This document shows positions 53,289-63,713 of a stretch of 64,000 bases of DNA, piece after piece. The first letter of the stretch is position 1. The number at the start of each line of letters is the position of its first letter. Under the pieces are notes generated by a model. That model was given only the letters and a program-made list of their open reading frames with translations, did no database searches and was not told where the DNA came from. Source of the stretch: Flavivirga eckloniae (GTDB lineage Bacteria; Bacteroidota; Bacteroidia; Flavobacteriales; Flavobacteriaceae); assembly GCF_002886045.1 (NCBI RefSeq), contig NZ_CP025791.1:186001-250000 (forward strand), written 5' to 3'. Both the position numbers and the translations under genes were made by a program.

Positions 53289-53854
53289 AATTTTTAAATT
53301 TTAAGGTTTATAATAAATTTTTAATACTTCAAATGTCCGGTTTATCGCAGCCAGTTTTATAGGTGGATTTACCCATATATAAAATTTGAGTAATTATACC
53401 TGACAGGTGTTTTTAGGTATATGAAGTGTGATTATTAGAAAATTCTAAAGGCTGTTTTTGCTATATAATTTCAGAAATTATAGAAGCGTATAGAGAACAC
53501 GTTTTCCTACTTTTTTGTATAGAGAAAATTGATATTAAAAAAATAGTATCAAGAATTGAATTATTTGGATAACTATAAACGAAAACGTTTTTTTAAATTA
53601 GATATAATTTGTCAGTTCTCTTAATATGCGAAACAATACCGCTAGCAAACATTGTGTTTCGTACTCTCTCTCTATTATTAAGTGATTTCAAATAAAATTG
53701 CTATTCCAACAAATTGTGACGAGAAATGATTTATTCAACAGGTTTACAGTTGAAAAAATCATGTTTAATTGATAAGTGAGTAAATCGTACCTCAGATTTA
53801 ATTCACAAGTCTCTTAGTGCTTACTATTTTAAACTAAACAAAAACACCCCCACG
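53289..53854. other. intergenic region upstream of the cellulase locus
   Basis: 566 bases without a gene. It should hold the promoter of the GH9 gene and of the minus-strand 203-residue gene. A small ACCTGACAGGT inverted repeat lies at 53,398-53,408, possibly a regulator site. No clear TAnnTTTG box was identified for GH9. Confidence 0.4.
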
Positions 53855-56779
53855 ATGAAAAATTTTATTATTCATGGTATAGCTATATTGCTATGCCTTT
53901 ATTCTACTACTAATTTTGCACAGAAAAATTATGGCGAAGCCTTACAGAAGTCATTGTTTTTTTATGAAGCTCAACAATCTGGGCCACTACCAGCATGGAA
54001 TCGTGTAAGTTGGAGAGGAGACTCTGCGCTTACAGATGGTTCTGATGTTGGATTAGACCTTACCGGAGGTTGGTACGATGCTGGAGATCATGTTAAATTT
54101 GGTCTTCCTATGGCATTTAGTGTCACCTCATTAGCTTGGGGCGGCATTGCTTATAAAGATGCTTACATACGCTCCGGACAAATGGATATTTTAAAGCGGA
54201 ACCTACGTTTTGTAACCGATTACTTTTTGAAATGCCATACAGCTCCCAACGAATTCTATGGTCAGTTAGGAAACGGCGGTATCGATCATGCCTTTTGGGG
54301 ATCGCCAGAAGTCATGGTTATGAGTCGTCCTTCCCACAAAATAGACGCTGCCAATCCAGGTTCGGAGCTAGCTGCAGAAACCGCAGCTGCCCTAGCTGCT
54401 GCGAGTATGCTTTTTAAAGACTCCGATCCAACCTACAGCGCTACTTTAATAACACATGCCAAGCAACTATATAACTTTGCAGATACCCACAGAGGTGTGT
54501 ATTCTGAATCTATAACCGATGCTGCCGGATTTTACAGATCGTTTAACGGATATAACGACGAACTAGTTTGGGGAGCCATTTGGTTATACCGTGCCACAAA
54601 TGAAACCGCTTACCTCGATAAAGCCGAATTGGAATACGATAACCTCGGTACAGAAGGGCAAAGTAGCTTCAAGGCCTATAAGTTTACAACCTCGTGGGAC
54701 GATAAAGGATATGCTTCCTATGTACTACTAGCCCAGTTAACAGGTAAACAAAAATATAAGGATGATGCAGAACGTTTTCTCGATTTTTGGACTAGCGGTT
54801 ATAATGGAGAAAGAGTTAATTATAGTCCAGGAGGCCAAGCGCACCTGATACAGTGGGGTTCGCTTCGATATGCTGCCAACACCTCCTTTTTAGCCTTTAT
54901 TTATAGTGATAAGGTGGCAACAACACCAGCAAACAAAACTAAATACCATGATTTTGCTGTTAACCAAGTTAACTATGCCCTTGGAGATAATCCGTTAAAC
55001 AGAAGCTTTATGGTGGGCTTTGGTAATAACCCAGCTAACAATCCGCATCACCGTTCGGCTCACGGAGCCTGGGGAAATAGTCTTCAAAATAAACCGGACT
55101 TAGCCAGCCATATTCTTTATGGGGCTTTAGTTGGAGGACCAAGTCAACCAAACGATCAGTTTGTAGACGATCGCGGCGATTTTATAGCTAACGAAGTTGC
55201 CTGCGACTACAACTCATGTTTTACAGGAAATTTAGTGAGAATGTACGATGAGTTTGGAGGCACGCCTTTAACCAATTTTCCAATTGCAGAAACACCAACA
55301 AGAGCAGAGATAAGATCATTCTCTAAATTTAATAGTAACAATGCTTTTGGAAGTACCGTTAGAGTTCTAACACAAAATAGAACAGCATGGCCAGCTCGCG
55401 TAACAGATAAGCTTAGCTATAGATATTTCTTCAATATTTCTGAAGGTGTTGCACAAGGTTTCACCATTAACGATTATAATATAACTCTTAACTCGGTTCA
55501 AGGAAATAGTACAGGAGAAATTAAACTATGGGATGCCGCAAATAATATCTATTACATGGAAGTTTCTATGGTTGGAGAACAAATATCTCCTATTGGCGAT
55601 CCGCAATTTAGACGGGAAACGCAAATCAATATTCGTGTTCAAAATGGTGTGCCATACGATATTACAAACGACTGGTCTGCGCAAGGCATAAACAGTAGTG
55701 CCGATACAGAAAGTACCAATATTCCAGTATATGATAATGGTGTATTGGTATTTGGTAACGAACCTGGCCAAGGTTCTAATGTAAACGGTGGGGTAATTTC
55801 TGGAGGTCCGTTTAGTTTTACCGTAGGAGATGGTACAGCAGATAACGTTTCTGGAATTACTTTATCTGGCAATGTTGGTGATAGCTCCCAGTGGGTCATT
55901 ACAGATGCTTCCAATAACATATTAGAGTTACCCATAACCCCAGATAGTGTAAATTTTGATACCTCACCACCTGGTACTTGTTTTATTTGGCACCTGAGTT
56001 ATAATGGAACGATAACCGGACTAGCGGTTGGAAATAATATTTCGGCAGTAACAGGAGATCATGATTTTTCAAACTCAATTACAGTAATAAAAACCCCGGT
56101 AGGTGGTGGCGATTGCGGTTTTGGAACTCCAATAGCCACATCATTACCCAGTATAAATAGTGCTTTCAATAATATACATGTTTTAGGAACCGGTGGTCCT
56201 AATCTGGGTAATGTTACCACGTTTACAATCAACTGGGATTTAAATAACAATGGCTTGTACCAATTTTCCATAAATACCAATAATGGTACACCTAACTGGT
56301 ATGTCGATTTAAGAAGCAGTCTTACTTATAGTTATAATACACCACAGCCAGACGCCACATTTTCGGGTACAGGTATCCCTGGTTTAGATGGGGCCTATTG
56401 GGTAACCCTAGATTCTGGAAACTTTGTAATGGCATCAAAAGCAGGTGGATTTACATTATACTTTAGTAATTCGGCAGTACCTCCAGTATGTACAAGTTCT
56501 GCGGTTAGTGTTTCAAACAAAATGAAAAATACAGAGGTTTTAAAGCTATCCCCTAACCCTACCCCTGGTATTGTAACGCTTACAAGCAATAAAAGCTTAC
56601 AGCATTCAATAATCAAGGTTACAAGTTTAACAGGAAGAGTTGTTCTTTCAGACAAGAGTAAAAACACTCTAAACAATAAAACTATTAGTCTTGAGGGCTT
56701 AAAACCGGGAATTTATATACTGGAAATGCTTAACACAAAAACCGGAACTATAACTAATAAAAAGATTGTTAAAAAGTAA
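53855..56779 (+). CDS. GH9 cellulase with CBM3 and two novel C-terminal modules, T9SS
   Basis: This 974-residue protein has a signal peptide at 1-22. The GH9 catalytic domain spans about 24-465, with the catalytic Asp pair in GGWYDAGDHVKFG (Asp75, Asp78) and the acid Glu447 in IANEVACDYNS. A family 3 CBM follows at about 478-640 (RVLTQNRTAWPARVTDKLSYRYFF..., ending VYDNGVLVFGNEPG). Next are the WVITD-type module at 645-747 and the 126-residue Cys754-Cys879 module. A T9SS tail closes it (SPNPTPG, GIYILEM, KKIVKK). GH9-CBM3c is the architecture of processive endoglucanases of clostridia and actinobacteria. It should cut cellulose outside the cell, working with the GH48 and GH5 enzymes downstream. 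Confidence 0.93.
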   Translation: MKNFIIHGIAILLCLYSTTNFAQKNYGEALQKSLFFYEAQQSGPLPAWNRVSWRGDSALTDGSDVGLDLTGGWYDAGDHVKFGLPMAFSVTSLAWGGIAYKDAYIRSGQMDILKRNLRFVTDYFLKCHTAPNEFYGQLGNGGIDHAFWGSPEVMVMSRPSHKIDAANPGSELAAETAAALAAASMLFKDSDPTYSATLITHAKQLYNFADTHRGVYSESITDAAGFYRSFNGYNDELVWGAIWLYRATNETAYLDKAELEYDNLGTEGQSSFKAYKFTTSWDDKGYASYVLLAQLTGKQKYKDDAERFLDFWTSGYNGERVNYSPGGQAHLIQWGSLRYAANTSFLAFIYSDKVATTPANKTKYHDFAVNQVNYALGDNPLNRSFMVGFGNNPANNPHHRSAHGAWGNSLQNKPDLASHILYGALVGGPSQPNDQFVDDRGDFIANEVACDYNSCFTGNLVRMYDEFGGTPLTNFPIAETPTRAEIRSFSKFNSNNAFGSTVRVLTQNRTAWPARVTDKLSYRYFFNISEGVAQGFTINDYNITLNSVQGNSTGEIKLWDAANNIYYMEVSMVGEQISPIGDPQFRRETQINIRVQNGVPYDITNDWSAQGINSSADTESTNIPVYDNGVLVFGNEPGQGSNVNGGVISGGPFSFTVGDGTADNVSGITLSGNVGDSSQWVITDASNNILELPITPDSVNFDTSPPGTCFIWHLSYNGTITGLAVGNNISAVTGDHDFSNSITVIKTPVGGGDCGFGTPIATSLPSINSAFNNIHVLGTGGPNLGNVTTFTINWDLNNNGLYQFSINTNNGTPNWYVDLRSSLTYSYNTPQPDATFSGTGIPGLDGAYWVTLDSGNFVMASKAGGFTLYFSNSAVPPVCTSSAVSVSNKMKNTEVLKLSPNPTPGIVTLTSNKSLQHSIIKVTSLTGRVVLSDKSKNTLNNKTISLEGLKPGIYILEMLNTKTGTITNKKIVKK

Positions 56780-56809
56780 TTTTTATAGATCATTAATGAT
56801 TTAAACATT

Positions 56810-56842
56810 CAGGAGCGTTTAATCTTCAATAAAACTCTCCTG
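56810..56842 (+). terminator. hairpin after the GH9 gene
   Basis: CAGGAG(C)GTTT pairs with AAAC(T)CTCCTG around a 12-base loop and is followed by TAATGTTTTC. It is a modest intrinsic terminator or processing site between GH9 and GH48, so the GH48 gene probably has its own promoter in the following 150 bases. Confidence 0.55.
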
Positions 56843-56996
56843 TAATGTTTTCATTCATACACTTATAAAGAACATTTCCACTTGTTGAATAGTCTATCAA
56901 TCAGATGTACTAATAGGCTTATTATGTCTTTGTCGAAATAAATTTCAACATGATTAGGATACGTTCTACCCTACTCTAATACTCAAATAAAAAACA

Positions 56997-59900
56997 ATGA
57001 AAAAAAATATAAAACGAAGCAAAACAAATACGCCCTTTTGGCGAGATATTTTAACATTGATAGTGTTTGCATTATCAATGGCACCGAACACATATGCGCA
57101 AAATTGTACATTCAATACACCACTCCCTAACGCGTTACCAAATATAAACACGGCCTTTCAAAACATTTACGTTTTAGGAACCGGTGGACCAAATTTGGAT
57201 AACATCACCATTTTTACCATTAATTGGGATTTGAATAACAATGGGTTGTATCAATTCTCAATCAACACAAACAATGGCACACCAAATTGGTATGTCGATT
57301 TAAGAAGTAGCTTAACACACAGTTTTAATACTGCACAACCAGATGCCACTTTTTCGGGTACTGGAATTGCTGGTTTAGATGGCGATTATTGGGTAACTAT
57401 AGATGCTGGAAACTTTGTAATGGTATCTAAAACAGGTGGATTTACCTTGTACTTTAGCGCTTTACCTACAGCACCCGATTGTGGAAGCACCTCGAATGTA
57501 GATGGTGGTGTTATAACAGGTGGACCATTTAATTTTACAGTTGGCGATAATATAGACGATTTTGCAACTGGAATTGGTTTATCTGGGAATATAGGCCAAA
57601 GCTCACAATGGATAATTACAGATGGGATAAATAACATCTTAGCATTGCCAACCAGCCCAGACCTAGTAAATTTTGATACCCAATCGCCAGGTACAGCATT
57701 AATATGGCATTTAAGCTATAATGGTACCGTTGGAGGGGTTACTGTTGGTAATAACACTTCTGCTATAACGGGAGATTTCGATCTTTCAAATTCAATTTCA
57801 GTAACAAAAACAGATCCTAATGGATGTCCTAATTGTCCTCCTATAGATAACCTGTATATCGATCGCTTTATTGAAATTAGAAACGAATTTTACGATCCTG
57901 CCAATGGTTATTTTAGCGCAGACGGATCACCACACCACTCTATTGAAACCCTTATCGTAGAAGCACCAGATTACGGTCATGAATCTACCAGCGAACTTTA
58001 TTCGTATTGGTTATGGTTAGAAGCTATGAATGGAAGAATTACAAAAAACTGGACACCTCTGGCCAATGTTTGGAATGCCATAGAACAATTTATTATTCCC
58101 ACAAATGCAGATCAACCAACCAATTCGGCATACAATCCGGCCAATCCTGCGGCATACGCTAGTGAATTCCCTCTTCCGAATGATTATCCAGCGCCATTAG
58201 ATTTTTCTGCTCCGGTAGGAGAAGATCCTGTATCAGCCGATTTAACTGCAACTTATGGTGCGGATGTTTATCAAATGCACTGGTTATTAGATAACGATAA
58301 TTTTTATGGTTATGGTAACAGAGGCGATGGCATTAGTACCCCCTCTTACATCAACACATTTCAAAGAGGAGAGCAAGAATCTGTTTTCGAAACGATTCCA
58401 CATCCATCCTGGGAAAATTTTAATTGGGGAGGTCCCAATGGTTTCCTGCCTTTATTTACTATAGATCAAAACTATTCACGACAATGGCGATATACCAGTG
58501 CTCCAGATGCCGATGCCAGAGCAGTTCAAGCCATGTATTGGGCCTTGCAATATGCCAAAGAGCAACAAACTCCAATTAGTGTTAACCTGCTTAATAAGGC
58601 TACTAAAATGGGAGATTATTTGAGACTGGCTATGTTCGATAAGTATTTTAAACCATTGGGTGTGCAAAGTGCGACAAGCGGTGCTGGTCAAGGCTACAAC
58701 AGTGCACATTATTTAATGTCTTGGTATATTTCCTGGGGTGGCGCCGTAGATACAACTGCACCCTGGGCTTTTAGAATAAGTTCCAGTCATTGTCATTTTG
58801 GATACCAAAACCCTATGGCTGCTTATGCATTAACACAAGTAAATGAGCTGAAACCTACCTCCCAAAATGGCGTAACAGATTGGACAGAAAGTTTAAAAAG
58901 GCAAATGGAGTTTTATACCTGGTTACAGTCTAAAGAAGGAGCCATAGCTGGCGGAGCTACCAATAGTTGGAATGGTAATTATAGCACATACCCAGCTGGA
59001 AAATCAACGTTTTACAATATGGCTTATGATGATAACCCTGTATACCATGACCCCGGAAGTGGCACCTGGTTTGGTTGGCAAGCTTGGTCTATGGAGCGCG
59101 TAGCAGAATACTATTATATTACAAATGATGCTATGGCTAAAGCCCTTATGGACAAATGGGCAACCTGGGTTAAAAGTGTTGTTCAATTAGTAGGAACCGA
59201 CGACTTCTTGATACCTGCTACTTTGGCATGGACAGGAGAACCAGACACTTGGGATCCTGTTAATCCAGGAGCCAATAATAATCTTAGCGTAACCGTAACA
59301 GATTACGGAAAAGATTTAGGTGTTGCGGCGTCTATGGCCAAGGCATTGATTTACTATGCGGCTGCTACCGAAAAACATGCCACTATAGATGCAGCATCAA
59401 GAGATCTGGCTAAGGAGATACTCGACAGAATGTGGGCAAAATACCGGGATACCAAAGGGTTGTCAAGTCCAGAAACAAGAAGTGATTTTACGAGAATTTT
59501 TGATCAAACTGTTTATGTACCGAATGGATTTACTGGTACCATGGCCAACGGCGATCAAATAGCACCTGGTGTTTCGTTTTTAGATATTCGTTCTAAATAC
59601 CAAAACGATCCAGAGTATAATAATTTGTTAGCAGCTTATAATTCTGGTCAAGGTTATACCCAGAATTACCACAGAAGTTGGGCTCAAATAGAGATTGCTT
59701 TAGCTAATGCCGAGTATGGTTTCTTTTTTGGAGGTACGACTCCTCCCAGTACCGCAAAAGTGCATGAAAAGCATCAACAGGAAAAACAGTTAGCTCAAGA
59801 AAATGTTATAAAGCTTTCCCCTAACCCAACTAATGATATCATAACGTTATCTGGCAGTATTGATCTCCAAAACTCAAGAGTGAAAATAATAAATCTTAGC

Positions 59901-60053
59901 GGTAGGGTAATTAAATCCTTTACTATTGAAAACGCTCAAAAAGAGAAGGCAATTAGCCTTAAAGGGCTTCAGTCTGGAGTTTACATTTTAAATGTTCGTA
60001 ATACCAAAACCGGAGCTGTACTAAACAAAAAGATTGTTAAAAACAATTTCTAA
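56997..60053 (+). CDS. GH48 processive cellobiohydrolase with N-terminal binding modules, T9SS
   Basis: This 1,018-residue protein has an unusually long signal region ([30 protein letters not shown]). The 126-residue Cys37-Cys162 module and the WVITD-type module at 170-271 precede the GH48 domain (about 285-912, full length). GH48 motifs are clear: [22 protein letters not shown], the region of the catalytic acid glutamate (Glu329 or Glu333), [29 protein letters not shown] and the late [20 protein letters not shown]9SS tail follows (SPNPTND, GVYILNV, KKIVKN). GH48 enzymes act from the reducing end of cellulose and work together with GH9. The family is rare in Bacteroidota, so transfer is probable. 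Confidence 0.93.
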   Translation: MKKNIKRSKTNTPFWRDILTLIVFALSMAPNTYAQNCTFNTPLPNALPNINTAFQNIYVLGTGGPNLDNITIFTINWDLNNNGLYQFSINTNNGTPNWYVDLRSSLTHSFNTAQPDATFSGTGIAGLDGDYWVTIDAGNFVMVSKTGGFTLYFSALPTAPDCGSTSNVDGGVITGGPFNFTVGDNIDDFATGIGLSGNIGQSSQWIITDGINNILALPTSPDLVNFDTQSPGTALIWHLSYNGTVGGVTVGNNTSAITGDFDLSNSISVTKTDPNGCPNCPPIDNLYIDRFIEIRNEFYDPANGYFSADGSPHHSIETLIVEAPDYGHESTSELYSYWLWLEAMNGRITKNWTPLANVWNAIEQFIIPTNADQPTNSAYNPANPAAYASEFPLPNDYPAPLDFSAPVGEDPVSADLTATYGADVYQMHWLLDNDNFYGYGNRGDGISTPSYINTFQRGEQESVFETIPHPSWENFNWGGPNGFLPLFTIDQNYSRQWRYTSAPDADARAVQAMYWALQYAKEQQTPISVNLLNKATKMGDYLRLAMFDKYFKPLGVQSATSGAGQGYNSAHYLMSWYISWGGAVDTTAPWAFRISSSHCHFGYQNPMAAYALTQVNELKPTSQNGVTDWTESLKRQMEFYTWLQSKEGAIAGGATNSWNGNYSTYPAGKSTFYNMAYDDNPVYHDPGSGTWFGWQAWSMERVAEYYYITNDAMAKALMDKWATWVKSVVQLVGTDDFLIPATLAWTGEPDTWDPVNPGANNNLSVTVTDYGKDLGVAASMAKALIYYAAATEKHATIDAASRDLAKEILDRMWAKYRDTKGLSSPETRSDFTRIFDQTVYVPNGFTGTMANGDQIAPGVSFLDIRSKYQNDPEYNNLLAAYNSGQGYTQNYHRSWAQIEIALANAEYGFFFGGTTPPSTAKVHEKHQQEKQLAQENVIKLSPNPTNDIITLSGSIDLQNSRVKIINLSGRVIKSFTIENAQKEKAISLKGLQSGVYILNVRNTKTGAVLNKKIVKNNF

Positions 60054-60063
60054 TATAATTAAT

Positions 60064-60163
60064 GAGGATGCCATTCTAAGTAAAAGCTTAGTTCTTTTTA
60101 AGTGTAATATTTAGTTGTAACTAGTATTTAAAATGCTAGTTTATTGAGCTTTTCGGCATCCTC
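60064..60163. repeat. inverted-repeat element just upstream of the GH5 gene
   Basis: GAGGATGCC at 60,064-60,072 pairs with GGCATCCTC at 60,155-60,163, and inner AAAGCTTA/TGAGCTTTT parts extend the pairing. The loop of about 70 bases can fold further. It ends 37 bases before the GH5 ATG. It may be a small mobile palindrome or an mRNA structure between GH48 and GH5. Confidence 0.6.
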
Positions 60164-60200
60164 AACTTTATCATATAATAATATTTATAAAACTAAAAAC

Positions 60201-62345
60201 ATGAAAAAATATATACTTGTATTATTAAGCATCATATGGTTTAACAACCTTATAATTAATGCGCAACAGCAAAACTTTTTATCTGCTTCAGGAAACAAAC
60301 TTTTTGACGCTACAGGTAAAGAAGTACGCCTTACCGGCGTGAATTGGTTCGGATTCGAAACATCGCTATATAGTCCACATGGTATTTGGAACAGGGATAC
60401 AAAAAGTGTTTTGCAACAGATTAAAGACTTGGGATTTAATACGATTAGAGTTCCTTGGTGTAACGAGATGCTAAACCCGGGAGCTACACTAAACATAAAT
60501 CCATATGGTTCCGATCCGTACACTGGTGTCTCCCCTATGAATGAAGTCGAGGGTACTTTAACCAAGCCTATCGAATTGTTGGATGTTGTGGTGAATTGGT
60601 GTCAGGAAAACAATATGAAAATAGTTTTGGACAATCATTCAAGAGCCGCAGATGGCTATTTAATTGAGGCATTGTGGTACACGAATGGGGTTTCCGAACA
60701 ACAATGGATAGACGACTGGGTTTTTATGGCAAACCGTTATAAAAACTTCTCGGCTGTGGTTGGTATGGATTTAAACAACGAACCACATGGGGCAACCTGG
60801 GGCAACAGTAACCCGGCAACAGACTGGAACAAAGCCGCAGAACGGTGTGGTAATGCTATTTTAGCAGTACATCCCGATGTTTTAATTATTGTAGAAGGTG
60901 TTGGTCAATTTGAAGGAGATTCTTATTGGTGGGGAGGACAACTTAAAGGAGCTGGTCCCTATCCAGTGCAATTATCCAATCCGAGTAAGTTATTTTATTC
61001 AGCTCATGAATACGGTCCAGAAGTGGCTCCACAAGATTGGTTTGAAGCACCAAGCTTTCCAAACAATATGCCAGCGATTTGGCAGGAAAATTTTCATTTT
61101 TTATATGAAAATAATACGTCTCCGTTATTTATAGGTGAATTCGGAATTAAAGACCAAAATAATACTATCGCCTATACATGGTTTACCGAATGGATGAACT
61201 TTATGGGAAGTATTTATTCCTGGACTTTTTGGACGATAAACCCCAACTCTGGAGATACAGGTGGTATTTTAAAAGATGATTGGGTTAGTGTTAACCAATG
61301 GAAAATGGATGTTTTAAGTCCTCATTTCGCACCATTAATACCTAATGTAGTTGGTGGCAGTACAAACTCACCTCCTATTGCTAGCATAACCGCATCTGTT
61401 ACTTCTGGAAATGTTCCTTTAACGGTGCAGTTTGATGCTTCCGGATCATCGGATATTGATGGCGATGTATTAACGTATAATTGGAATTTTGGAAATGGTC
61501 AAACATCAACAGGAATTAGTCCAATAATCACTTATACTACAGCAGGCTCTTATACGGTAACCCTTGTTGTTAATGATGGTAAGGTAGATTCCGTACCTGC
61601 AACCCAAACCATAAATGTAGAGGTAACTGGTGGTAATAATTGTGCTTTTAGTACACCATCGTCTAATGTTCTACCTAGTTTAAATACATCGTATCAAAAT
61701 ATTTATGTTTTGGGTAATGGTGGCCCGAATTTAGATAACCTAACAGGTTTTACTATTAATTGGGATTTGGCAAATAATGGTTTGTATCAATTTTCAATTA
61801 ATACTAACAACGGTACTCCAGGCTGGTACGTAGATTTAAAGAGCAGCTTAACCGCTAGTTTTAATACCGCCCAACCAGAAGCTACTTTAGTGGGTAGTGG
61901 AATTTCTGGATTAGATGGCGCATACTGGGTTACAGTAGATTCTGGAAATTTCGTAATGGTTTCAAAAACTGGTGGATTTACATTGTATTTCAGTACAACA
62001 GCAAGTCCTCCTACTTGTAGCAGTGCAATAGCTAAAACTTCGGAAAAAATAGTCTCTGGAGTTTCAGAAAAAATGGAGCAAATTAATAATCCATCGCAAA
62101 TAATGTTACAAGTAGCACCTAACCCAACACATCATACGATTAAAGTATTTAGTAATGCTAGTTTACAACATGCTACAATAAGAATACTAAGTCTTACTGG
62201 TAGAGCTGTTATATATGAGAGTATAACCGATAATCAAAAAGAAAAAGCTATAAATGTTAAAGGGCTTCCGTCTGGTATTTATTTCTTAGAAGTTTTAAAT
62301 GCTAAAACGGGTAGTATAACAAACAAAAAGTTTATAAAAAAGTAA
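60201..62345 (+). CDS. GH5 cellulase with PKD and shared 126-residue module, T9SS
   Basis: This is a 714-residue protein from the ATG at 60,201; an upstream TTG at 60,144 would put 19 polar residues before the signal peptide and is rejected. The signal peptide (KKYILVLLSIIWFNNLIINAQ) is followed by a GH5 domain (about 24-380). It has the acid Glu194 in GMDLNNEPHG and the nucleophile Glu313 in PLFIGEFGIKD. A PKD domain (about 390-473, with VQFDASGSSDIDGDVLTYNW) and the Cys481-Cys606 module follow. A T9SS tail ends it (APNPTHHTI, GIYFLEV, KKFIKK). It is an endo-beta-1,4-glucanase completing the GH9/GH48 set. It is on the same strand, 147 bases after GH48. Confidence 0.93.
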   Translation: MKKYILVLLSIIWFNNLIINAQQQNFLSASGNKLFDATGKEVRLTGVNWFGFETSLYSPHGIWNRDTKSVLQQIKDLGFNTIRVPWCNEMLNPGATLNINPYGSDPYTGVSPMNEVEGTLTKPIELLDVVVNWCQENNMKIVLDNHSRAADGYLIEALWYTNGVSEQQWIDDWVFMANRYKNFSAVVGMDLNNEPHGATWGNSNPATDWNKAAERCGNAILAVHPDVLIIVEGVGQFEGDSYWWGGQLKGAGPYPVQLSNPSKLFYSAHEYGPEVAPQDWFEAPSFPNNMPAIWQENFHFLYENNTSPLFIGEFGIKDQNNTIAYTWFTEWMNFMGSIYSWTFWTINPNSGDTGGILKDDWVSVNQWKMDVLSPHFAPLIPNVVGGSTNSPPIASITASVTSGNVPLTVQFDASGSSDIDGDVLTYNWNFGNGQTSTGISPIITYTTAGSYTVTLVVNDGKVDSVPATQTINVEVTGGNNCAFSTPSSNVLPSLNTSYQNIYVLGNGGPNLDNLTGFTINWDLANNGLYQFSINTNNGTPGWYVDLKSSLTASFNTAQPEATLVGSGISGLDGAYWVTVDSGNFVMVSKTGGFTLYFSTTASPPTCSSAIAKTSEKIVSGVSEKMEQINNPSQIMLQVAPNPTHHTIKVFSNASLQHATIRILSLTGRAVIYESITDNQKEKAINVKGLPSGIYFLEVLNAKTGSITNKKFIKK

Positions 62346-62365
62346 TTTTAAGACCTAAAGTAAAA

Positions 62366-62400
62366 CAAAAGGAGAGCTAACTTAAAATGCTCTCCTTTTG
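62366..62400. terminator. bidirectional terminator after the cellulase locus
   Basis: A perfect 12-base stem, CAAAAGGAGAGC/GCTCTCCTTTTG, with an 11-base loop. It has T-runs on either strand, so it serves both the GH5 gene and the convergent porin gene. Confidence 0.85.
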
Positions 62401-62422
62401 ATATTTACAACATGTAATATAC

Positions 62423-63694
62423 TTAAAACTTATAAGTAACATTCAATAAAAACCTCAAGTTATCTGCTGCTTCATAGTTTGTAACAACACCATAGGCATC
62501 GTAACCCGAAATTTCTTCTGGAGTCTGCCCGTCAGGATTTTCTTTGTTATAGTTTACTAGTGAATATTCAATTTCGGTTCCGATAATGGTTTTCCCTGAA
62601 ATAAACACGAGCCTTGGTGAACATCGCATCATATTTTTCACATTGCCCCATCTTCCCGTGTAGGTACTAACATCAACCTTTTTAGAAGCGCCAAGGTTTT
62701 CAGAATAGCCAGCAAAGACGCCTGCCTTAAATTTCTTTCCATTAGTATGAACATCTAGCCAAGATGTTATGTCGTTGTAAGGAATGTATTCCACTATACC
62801 TTTATCTATCTGATCTTGAGTGTAATCTTTATCAATAGTAGCATAGCCTCCCATCATAATCAGATTGTCGTTATTTTGCCCATAAATCGCATAAGCTTTA
62901 ATGGTGAAATCTGTTAAAGTCATTTTTGCATATCCAAAAACAGTATTACTATGTACTTTTTCCTTTGTAATGTAATTATTGGCGGTTGCAATTTCGGGTC
63001 TTAGTATTTGATGACCAACACCTACACCTCCTAAAAATCTGTCACTTTTATATTGTGCCTGAAGGTGAAACTCTGGAATTAACGAGTTGGATTGCGAATC
63101 TGCAGCCCCTTTATTTGCAAAGTGACCATTTGTTAATTGTGTTAAGCTTACCGTTGTTTTTCCAAACTTATAAGAAAACTTAAATTGAGGGTTTCTCGCC
63201 AGTGGATTAAACGGTGATCCGGCGCTAAAAGAAACGGTACCGGGATAGCAATCTACAATAAACGTAGGATGCCAATACTGTCCCACTAATAGTTGGGATT
63301 TCTCCCAATCTAATTTTACAAAAGCATGACGTAACCTAAAGTTAAATCTCGATCCTGTATTTATTCCTAAAAAGTCGCCTTCTACCAATCCAGAAGTTTT
63401 TGCTCCAAAAGCATCAGGGCCTGTAATCTTTGCTCTGATTCTTGAATTAATCCCTATAAAATTAAAGGATGCGGTCTTGTTGATATCATTGCCATCATTA
63501 TCTAATAAAACAGGTTTCGGAGCCAATACAAATAAACCCTCGTCCCTTGCAGATATGGTTTGTCGTGTGTTTAAACTGGCATCGTTACTAATATACCCAC
63601 TAAATTTTATAAAAGAACTTAAACCCTTTTTCTGTGCTGTCATCAAAAAAGATGTTGATAACATTAATGCTATAATAACTATTTTTTTCATCAC
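62423..63694 (-). CDS. DcaP-like outer-membrane porin
   Basis: This 423-residue protein has a signal peptide (MKKIVIIALMLSTSFLMTAQ). Many amphipathic beta strands follow (FIKFSGYISNDASLNTRQ, FNFRLRHAFVKLDWEKSQLLVGQYWHP, FLLNVTYKF), ending in a C-terminal Phe as outer-membrane barrels do. The early strand FKFSGYI and the GQYWHPTF segment are typical of DcaP-like trimeric porins, which carry small organic acids or peptides. It is next to a membrane transporter gene upstream on the same strand (20-base gap), so both probably import one substrate; the substrate is unknown. Confidence 0.78.
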   Translation of the reverse strand: MMKKIVIIALMLSTSFLMTAQKKGLSSFIKFSGYISNDASLNTRQTISARDEGLFVLAPKPVLLDNDGNDINKTASFNFIGINSRIRAKITGPDAFGAKTSGLVEGDFLGINTGSRFNFRLRHAFVKLDWEKSQLLVGQYWHPTFIVDCYPGTVSFSAGSPFNPLARNPQFKFSYKFGKTTVSLTQLTNGHFANKGAADSQSNSLIPEFHLQAQYKSDRFLGGVGVGHQILRPEIATANNYITKEKVHSNTVFGYAKMTLTDFTIKAYAIYGQNNDNLIMMGGYATIDKDYTQDQIDKGIVEYIPYNDITSWLDVHTNGKKFKAGVFAGYSENLGASKKVDVSTYTGRWGNVKNMMRCSPRLVFISGKTIIGTEIEYSLVNYNKENPDGQTPEEISGYDAYGVVTNYEAADNLRFLLNVTYKF

Positions 63695-63713
63695 ATATAG
63701 ATATTATATATTC

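Noticed and set aside
55526-59186. Minus-strand frames opposite the GH9 and GH48 genes
   Set aside because: They are antisense shadows of strongly supported cellulase genes.
60144-60200. TTG upstream start for the GH5 gene
   Set aside because: It would place polar residues before the signal peptide; the ATG at 60,201 gives a normal signal sequence.
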